A stretch of 17,913 nt of DNA from Actinomycetes bacterium (GTDB taxonomy: Bacteria > Actinomycetota > Actinomycetes > Mycobacteriales > Mycobacteriaceae). Every line of letters starts with the position of its first letter. Position 1 is the first letter of the stretch. The notes below the pieces were generated by a model. The model was not told where the DNA came from. It did no database searches and was given only the letters and a program-made list of their open reading frames with translations. The DNA lies in the NCBI GenBank assembly GCA_023404955.1, contig JAEXZY010000067.1, forward strand, positions 1-17,913. Direction: 5' to 3'. The position numbers and the translations under genes are program-made. Below, in pieces: positions 12,795 through 17,913 of the stretch.

Positions 12795-13763
12795 ATGAAT
12801 TCCCAGCCTTATGACGTCCTGGCCATCGGCCGCAGCGGCGTCGACGTGTATCCGCTGCAGGTCGGCGTCGGCCTCGAGGACGTCGAGACTTTCGGCAAGT
12901 TCCTCGGCGGCAGCGCCGCCAATGTCGCCGTCGCCGCCGCTCGACTCGGCAGCCGCACCGCGCTGATATCGGGCGCAGGTGACGACCCGTTCGGCCGGTT
13001 CGTGCGCAACGAACTGGCACGTCTGGGGGTGGACAACCGCTACGTCACCACCCACGGCGAGTTCCCCACGCCGGTCACCTTCTGCGAGATCTATCCGCCC
13101 GACGACTTCCCGCTGTACTTCTACCGCAAGCCCAGCGCCCCCGACTTGCAGATCCGCCCTGACGAGATCGACGCCGACGCCGTCCGCAACGCCCGACTGT
13201 TCTGGGCGACCGTCACCGGACTGTCCGAAGAACCAAGCCGCAGTGCACATTTCGCCGCGTGGGATGCTCGCGGCCGCCAGCCGTTGACCGTGTTGGACCT
13301 CGATTACCGACCGATGTTCTGGGACTCCCCCGCCGCGGCCACCGAGCAGGTCCGGAAGGCACTGGCGCACGTGACCGTCGCCGTCGGCAACCGCGAAGAA
13401 TGCGAGATCGCCGTCGGCGAAACGAATCCGCACAAGGCCGCCGACGCACTGCTCGACCTCGGCGTGGAGCTCGCCATCGTCAAACAGGGTCCGCGTGGGG
13501 TGCTCGGCAAGAGTCGCCGGTCCTCGGTGACGGTGCCGCCGAACGAGGTGGACGTCGTCAACGGACTCGGCGCCGGTGACGCGTTCGGCGGCAGCCTGTG
13601 TCACGGACTGTTGCACGGCTGGTCGCTGGAGAAGACGCTGCGCTACGCGAATGCCGCCGGTGCGATCGTCGCCGGCCGCCTCGAGTGCTCGACCGCAATG
13701 CCCACGGCCGCCGAGGTGGCCGAACTCGCCGAACAAACTGCTGTGGAGGCCGTGAATGTCTGA
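12795..13763 (+). CDS. iolC: 5-dehydro-2-deoxygluconokinase IolC
   Basis: A 322-residue PfkB-family kinase that phosphorylates 2-deoxy-5-keto-D-gluconate in the myo-inositol pathway, in the cytosol. The N-terminal PfkB signature GGSAANVAVAAARLG (38-52) and the C-terminal NGLGAGDAFGGSL (256-268) with catalytic Asp262 are intact. YFYRKPSAPD (108-117) is typical of IolC. Upstream GGAG supports either the ATG at 12795 or the GTG at 12792. It is the first gene of the iol operon and overlaps the next gene by 8 bp. Confidence 0.95.
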   Translation: MNSQPYDVLAIGRSGVDVYPLQVGVGLEDVETFGKFLGGSAANVAVAAARLGSRTALISGAGDDPFGRFVRNELARLGVDNRYVTTHGEFPTPVTFCEIYPPDDFPLYFYRKPSAPDLQIRPDEIDADAVRNARLFWATVTGLSEEPSRSAHFAAWDARGRQPLTVLDLDYRPMFWDSPAAATEQVRKALAHVTVAVGNREECEIAVGETNPHKAADALLDLGVELAIVKQGPRGVLGKSRRSSVTVPPNEVDVVNGLGAGDAFGGSLCHGLLHGWSLEKTLRYANAAGAIVAGRLECSTAMPTAAEVAELAEQTAVEAVNV

Positions 13764-14637
13764 CGCACTGTGCACGGACTATTCCGCTGTGACCGATCTA
13801 CGCGCCACTGATCCCGGCGCGGTGGCGCGCGCGTGGCAAGACCGCACCACCCGACCGACGACGCGCGGTGACGGCCGGTTGATGATCGTCGCGGCCGACC
13901 ACCCCGCCCGCGGCGCGCTCGCAGTCGGCTCCCGCCCGACCGCCATGAACAGCCGCACCGATCTGCTCGACCGGTTGCGCGCGGCGCTCGCCGATCCGGG
14001 CGTGGACGGGGTTCTGGCGACCGCCGACATCCTCGACGACCTGCTGCTGCTCGGCGCCCTCGAGGACAAGGTGGTGTTCAGCTCCTTCAACCGTGGCGGA
14101 CTGGCCGGATCGTCCTTCGAGCTCGACGATCGGATGACCGGCGCTACCGCCGCATCCACCGCGGCGGCGAAGATGAATGGCGGAAAGATGTTGTGCCGCA
14201 TCGATCTCGCCGACGCCGGTACCGTCGCGACGCTGGCGTCGTGCGCACAGGCTGTCGACGAACTCGCCGCCCACGGCCTCATCGCGATGTTGGAGCCCTT
14301 CTTGTCGACACGCGTCGATGGCAAGGTCCGCAACGACCTGTCGCCGGATGCGGTGATCAAGTCCGTGCACATCGCGCAGGGCCTCGGCTCGACATCGGCC
14401 TACACCTGGATGAAGCTGCCGGTCGTCGACGAGATGGACCGCGTGATGGAGTCGACGACCATGCCGACACTGCTCCTCGGCGGCGACCCGACTGATCCCG
14501 ATGAGGCGTTCGCGAGTTGGGAGAAGGCGTTGGCACTTCCGGCCGTGCGCGGCCTGATCGTCGGCCGCACGCTTCTGTATCCGCCCGACGACGACGTCGC
14601 CACGGCCGTCGCGACCGCGGTGGCGATGGTCCGATGA
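13756..14637 (+). CDS. Cgl0159-family TIM-barrel protein, candidate deoxy-ketogluconate-phosphate aldolase
   Basis: A 293-residue (beta/alpha)8 protein related to the class I DeoC/FbaB aldolases and like the Cgl0159 protein encoded in the Corynebacterium inositol operon. Visible features are LMIVAADHPARG (42-53), KMLCRIDLAD (144-153), a candidate Schiff-base lysine Lys220 in AYTWMKLP, and the phosphate-site-like LLLGGDP (239-245) and GLIVGRTLLYP (266-276). Its start at 13756 has GGAGG 5 nt upstream, within the end of iolC, and its stop overlaps iolB (ATGA). Because IolJ, the Bacillus aldolase that splits 2-deoxy-5-keto-gluconate 6-phosphate, is not seen here, this protein is the natural candidate for that step. 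The role is inferred from position and fold. Confidence 0.85.
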   Translation: MSDALCTDYSAVTDLRATDPGAVARAWQDRTTRPTTRGDGRLMIVAADHPARGALAVGSRPTAMNSRTDLLDRLRAALADPGVDGVLATADILDDLLLLGALEDKVVFSSFNRGGLAGSSFELDDRMTGATAASTAAAKMNGGKMLCRIDLADAGTVATLASCAQAVDELAAHGLIAMLEPFLSTRVDGKVRNDLSPDAVIKSVHIAQGLGSTSAYTWMKLPVVDEMDRVMESTTMPTLLLGGDPTDPDEAFASWEKALALPAVRGLIVGRTLLYPPDDDVATAVATAVAMVR

Positions 14638-15503
14638 ATTCGAAACTGTACATTCCCGCGGGCAGCGCGGACGCACCGTTCACCGTCGCTGTGACGCCCG
14701 AGGATGCTGGGTGGAGCGAATCATCGCTGCACGTGGTCGATCTCGGCGAGGGCGGTGAGGTATCGCTGGACACGGGTGAAACCGAAGTCATGATCCTGCC
14801 GCTGGCGGGTGCCGCGACCGTCGACTGCAACGGCGAGACGTTCCTGCTCTCGCCCCGTGTCTCGGTGTTCGACGGCCCGGCCGACATGGTCTACCTCGGC
14901 ATCGGGCAGCACTACACACTGTCGGGCCGCGGCCGGATCGCGATCTGCGGAGCCCGGGCATCGACGTCGTTCCCGAACCGTCGGGTGGCAGCCGCCGATG
15001 TTCCCGTCGAGCTGCGCGGCGCCGGCAACTGCAGCCGTGAGGTGCACAACTTCGGCACGGCAACGACTTTCGAGGCGGACTCACTGATCGCATGCGAAGT
15101 CCTGACTCCCGGCGGCAACTGGTCGTCCTACCCGGCGCACAAGCACGACGAGAACACCGATGTCGAAACTCAGCTGGAAGAGATCTACTACTTCGAGATC
15201 GATGACAGCCCAGCGGGCACACCAGGATTCGGATACCACCGGGTCTACGGCACCCCGCAGCGACCGATCGAGGTACTCGAAGAAGTTCGGTCCGGTGATG
15301 TGGTGCTGGTACCGCACGGCTACCACGGTCCCTCGATTGCCGCCCCGGGACACCACATGTACTACCTCAACGTGATGGCCGGCTCGGGCCCGAATCGGGC
15401 CTGGCTCATCTGCGACGACCCCGCGCACACCTGGCTGCGCGCCAGCTGGGAACACCAGCAGATCGACCCCCGCTTGCCGTTCACCCCGAGTCGAGGAGAG
15501 TGA
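14634..15503 (+). CDS. iolB: 5-deoxy-glucuronate isomerase IolB
   Basis: A 289-residue double-cupin protein that converts 5-deoxy-D-glucuronate to 2-deoxy-5-keto-D-gluconate. The metal site is visible: PAHKHDE (167-173) with His169 and His171, LEEIYYFE (181-188), and PHGYHGPSIAAPGHHMYYLN (227-246) with His231. The ATG at 14634 overlaps the stop of the aldolase-like gene by 4 bp, and the gene ends 3 nt before iolD. An open frame extends 39 codons upstream, but that part is arginine-rich shadow inside the preceding gene. Confidence 0.96.
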   Translation: MNSKLYIPAGSADAPFTVAVTPEDAGWSESSLHVVDLGEGGEVSLDTGETEVMILPLAGAATVDCNGETFLLSPRVSVFDGPADMVYLGIGQHYTLSGRGRIAICGARASTSFPNRRVAAADVPVELRGAGNCSREVHNFGTATTFEADSLIACEVLTPGGNWSSYPAHKHDENTDVETQLEEIYYFEIDDSPAGTPGFGYHRVYGTPQRPIEVLEEVRSGDVVLVPHGYHGPSIAAPGHHMYYLNVMAGSGPNRAWLICDDPAHTWLRASWEHQQIDPRLPFTPSRGE

Positions 15504-15506
15504 CCC

Positions 15507-17459
15507 GTGGTCTCCACAGCACCCAAGTCCACCGACAAGCTCACCGACACCGAACCCACGGTGCGGCTCACCGTGGCCCAGGCGACCGTCCGGTTCCTGG
15601 CCAACCAATACGTCGAACGCGACGGGCAGCGGCAGAAGTTCTTCGCCGGCTGCCTCGGCATCTTCGGCCACGGCAACGTCGCGGGCGTGGGCCAGGCCCT
15701 ACTGCAGGATGAGGTCGACGCGCATGCCGCCGGCGTCGAACCCGGGTTGAAGTACGTGCTCGGCCGTAACGAGCAAGCAATGGTCCACACTGCGGTGGCC
15801 TACGCCCGTCAGCAGGACCGCCTCCAGACCTGGGTGGTCACCGCGAGCATCGGACCCGGCTCGACGAACATGCTCACCGGCGCGGCGCTGGCGACGATCA
15901 ACCGGCTTCCGGTCCTGTTGCTGCCGTCCGACACGTTCGCGACGCGGGTGAGTTCGCCTGTGCTACAGGAGCTCGAGCTCCCGTCGAGCGGTGACGTGAC
16001 GGTCAACGACGCGTTCAAGCCACTGTCTCGCTTCTTCGACCGGGTGTGGCGCCCCGAGCAGCTGCCTGCCGCCCTCCTGGGTGCGATGCGGGTTCTCACC
16101 GACCCGGCAGAGACGGGCGCCGCCACCGTGTCCCTCCCCCAGGACGTCCAGGCCGAGGCACACGACTGGCCGGAATCACTGTTCGCCGAACGTACCTGGC
16201 ACGTCTCACGGCCCCGGCCCGAGCGGTCGGTGATCGCCCGTGCCGCCGAGGTGATCCGGTCGGCGCGCACGCCGTTGATCGTCGCCGGCGGCGGCGTCAT
16301 CTACTCAGGCGCCAACGATGAACTCGCGAGGTTCGCCGCGCAGACCGGCATCCCGGTGTGCGAGAGCCAAGCGGGCAAAGGCTCTCTGCTGCATGAGCAC
16401 CCGCAATCCGTGGGTGCGGTCGGCTCGACGGGCACAACGGCCGCCAACGCGTGGGCCAGCGATGCCGATGTGGTCATCGGGATCGGCACCCGCTACAGCG
16501 ATTTCACCTCGGCGTCGCGCACCGCGTTCAACAATCCCGATGTCCGGTTCGTCAACATCAACGTGGCCTCGCTCGACTCGGTCAAACAGGGCGGCATCAG
16601 CGTCGTCTCCGACGCGCGCGAAGCGCTCGAGGAGCTGGCTCGCTCTGTGGGCGACTACACGGTCAGTGACGAATACCGGCAGCGCACAGCCGATCTCGCG
16701 GCCGAGTGGAACGCGACCGTATCCGAGGTGTATCGAACCGACGACGGTGTCCCGCTCAACCAGAACCAGGTCATCGGTCTGGTGAACTCGCTGTCGGACC
16801 CGCACGATGTCGTGGTCTGTGCCGCCGGATCGATGCCAGGTGACCTGCACAAGCTGTGGCGGATGCGCGACCGCAAGGGGTATCACGTCGAGTACGGCTT
16901 TTCGTGCATGGGCTACGAGATCGCCGGCGGGATCGGAGTGCGGATGGCCGCCCCCGACCGCGACGTGTTCGTCATGGTCGGCGACGGCTCGTATCTCATG
17001 ATGGCGACCGAGCTGGTGACCGCTGTCCAGGAGGGCGTCAAAGTCATTCCGGTTCTGGTGCAGAACCACGGCTTCGCCTCGATCGGCGGCCTGTCGGAAT
17101 CGTTGGGCTCCCAACGCTTCGGCACCGCTTACCGTTACCGCAGTCAGGACGGCCGCCTCGACGGCGACACGCTTCCTGTCGACCTGGCTGCGAATGCGGC
17201 GAGCCTGGGCGCCGACGTCATCCGGGCGACGACGGCGGGCGAGTTCACCGACGCGGTCAAGCTCGCCAAGGCCAGCGACCGCACCACGGTCATCTACGTC
17301 GAGACCGACCCCCGCATCTACGCGCCGGACAGCCACTCGTGGTGGGACGTTCCCGTCAGCGAGGTGTCGACGCTCGACTCGACGCAGCAGGCCTACCAGC
17401 GCTACGCGGACTGGAAGAAAGTCCAGCGCCCCTTGATCAACCCGTCCGACCGCCCCTGA
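15507..17459 (+). CDS. iolD: 3D-(3,5/4)-trihydroxycyclohexane-1,2-dione acylhydrolase IolD
   Basis: A 650-residue thiamine-diphosphate enzyme that opens the ring of 3D-(3,5/4)-trihydroxycyclohexane-1,2-dione to give 5-deoxyglucuronate. The three domains of the acetolactate synthase fold are present: the N-terminal domain with the activating glutamate Glu89 (GRNEQAMVH), the central domain around 230-370 (TPLIVAGGGVIYSGA), and the ThDP domain with GDGS (492-495) leading to Asn520. The length is normal for IolD. The GTG at 15507 has GAGGAG 7 nt before it and lies 3 nt after the iolB stop. Confidence 0.96.
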   Translation: MVSTAPKSTDKLTDTEPTVRLTVAQATVRFLANQYVERDGQRQKFFAGCLGIFGHGNVAGVGQALLQDEVDAHAAGVEPGLKYVLGRNEQAMVHTAVAYARQQDRLQTWVVTASIGPGSTNMLTGAALATINRLPVLLLPSDTFATRVSSPVLQELELPSSGDVTVNDAFKPLSRFFDRVWRPEQLPAALLGAMRVLTDPAETGAATVSLPQDVQAEAHDWPESLFAERTWHVSRPRPERSVIARAAEVIRSARTPLIVAGGGVIYSGANDELARFAAQTGIPVCESQAGKGSLLHEHPQSVGAVGSTGTTAANAWASDADVVIGIGTRYSDFTSASRTAFNNPDVRFVNINVASLDSVKQGGISVVSDAREALEELARSVGDYTVSDEYRQRTADLAAEWNATVSEVYRTDDGVPLNQNQVIGLVNSLSDPHDVVVCAAGSMPGDLHKLWRMRDRKGYHVEYGFSCMGYEIAGGIGVRMAAPDRDVFVMVGDGSYLMMATELVTAVQEGVKVIPVLVQNHGFASIGGLSESLGSQRFGTAYRYRSQDGRLDGDTLPVDLAANAASLGADVIRATTAGEFTDAVKLAKASDRTTVIYVETDPRIYAPDSHSWWDVPVSEVSTLDSTQQAYQRYADWKKVQRPLINPSDRP

Positions 17460-17479
17460 ACATCGAAAGAGACACGCAC

Positions 17480-17913
17480 ATGAACACCATCTCGCATTGG
17501 ATCAACAACGAATCCTTCAGCGGTGCAAACGCTTCCACCGCTCCGGTGACGAATCCGGCGACGGGTGAGGTGACCGGTCAGGTCGCGCTCGCCTCGGTGG
17601 AGGACGCCCGGGCCGTGATCGAGGCCGCCGCGGCGGCGTTTCCCGCCTGGCGCGACACCAGCTTGGCCAAACGCACCCAGGTGCTGTTCCGGTTCCGCGA
17701 ACTGCTCAACGAACGCAAGGGCGAACTCGCCGAGATCATCACCGCCGAGCACGGCAAGGTGGTGTCCGATGCGCTGGGCGAGGTGGCCCGCGGCCAAGAA
17801 GTCGTCGAATTCGCCTGCGGCATCCCCCACCTGCTCAAAGGCGGCTTCACCGAGAACGCCTCGACCAACATCGACGTCCACTCGGTCCGCCAACCCCTGG
17901 GCCCGATCGGCAT
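17480..17913 (+). CDS. iolA: (Methyl)malonate-semialdehyde dehydrogenase, cut by the window end
   Basis: The first 144 residues of a CoA-acylating aldehyde dehydrogenase (IolA/MmsA). The final step of the inositol pathway makes acetyl-CoA from malonate semialdehyde; MmsA homologues also act on methylmalonate semialdehyde. Typical segments are HWINNESFSG (6-15), NPATGEV (25-31), ITAEHGK (87-93) and NASTNIDVHSVRQPLGPIG (126-144). The catalytic Cys is outside the window. The ATG at 17480 follows the iolD stop by 20 nt with a weak AAAGAG site, consistent with being the next gene of the iol operon. Whether it is iolA proper or an mmsA paralogue cannot be settled from this part. Confidence 0.93.
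   Translation, partial: MNTISHWINNESFSGANASTAPVTNPATGEVTGQVALASVEDARAVIEAAAAAFPAWRDTSLAKRTQVLFRFRELLNERKGELAEIITAEHGKVVSDALGEVARGQEVVEFACGIPHLLKGGFTENASTNIDVHSVRQPLGPIG

Noticed and set aside
16305..17336. Minus-strand frame of 343 codons opposite iolD
   Set aside because: Antisense shadow produced by GC-rich third positions; no start signal and no family motif.

Overview
The window reads as high-GC actinobacterial DNA, most likely from a Mycolicibacterium/Mycobacterium-type organism. The base composition, GTG starts, lipoprotein style and iol gene order all fit; the genus is an inference. It holds two sugar or sugar-acid catabolic regulons separated by about 590 bp that appear non-coding.

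Left part (1-6990). The 3' end of a Gfo/Idh/MocA oxidoreductase gene (1-707) converges on a compact accessory cluster. The cluster contains a D-2-hydroxyacid dehydrogenase (minus), an RraA/HMG-aldolase-like protein (plus), a hydroxypyruvate-isomerase-like gene broken by one extra C in a C5 run (plus), a short remnant of a beta-hydroxyacid dehydrogenase, an IclR regulator (minus), and a leftward operon. That operon encodes a DUF1932-type NAD(P) dehydrogenase, a TRAP/DctM-like large permease and a two-helix membrane protein. Four promoter regions in this cluster carry a palindrome TATCA-N5-TGATA, and each has a degenerate partner exactly 20 bp further upstream. This points to one IclR regulon. 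The substrate is unknown; a non-phosphorylated sugar acid or hydroxy acid would fit.

Middle and right part (7550-17913). A leftward operon encodes an inositol-type sugar ABC importer (lipoprotein binding protein, permease, ATPase), followed by a SRPBCC-fold protein. Divergent from it is a TIM-barrel isomerase/epimerase. That gene converges on a GntR/UTRA regulator, called IolR here. Divergent from iolR is the myo-inositol operon iolC, a Cgl0159-family aldolase, iolB, iolD and iolA (mmsA, cut by the window end), with overlapping or nearly abutting genes. The ABC promoter and the iolC promoter share a 13-bp box (AATGTCAGGACAA) placed exactly 4 nt before a TTGAC(A/T) -35 element. This ties importer and catabolic operon to one repressor and makes myo-inositol the likely imported sugar. 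Inosose dehydratase (iolE) and inositol dehydrogenase (iolG) are not in the window.

I saw no rRNA, tRNA, CRISPR array, insertion sequence or phage gene.
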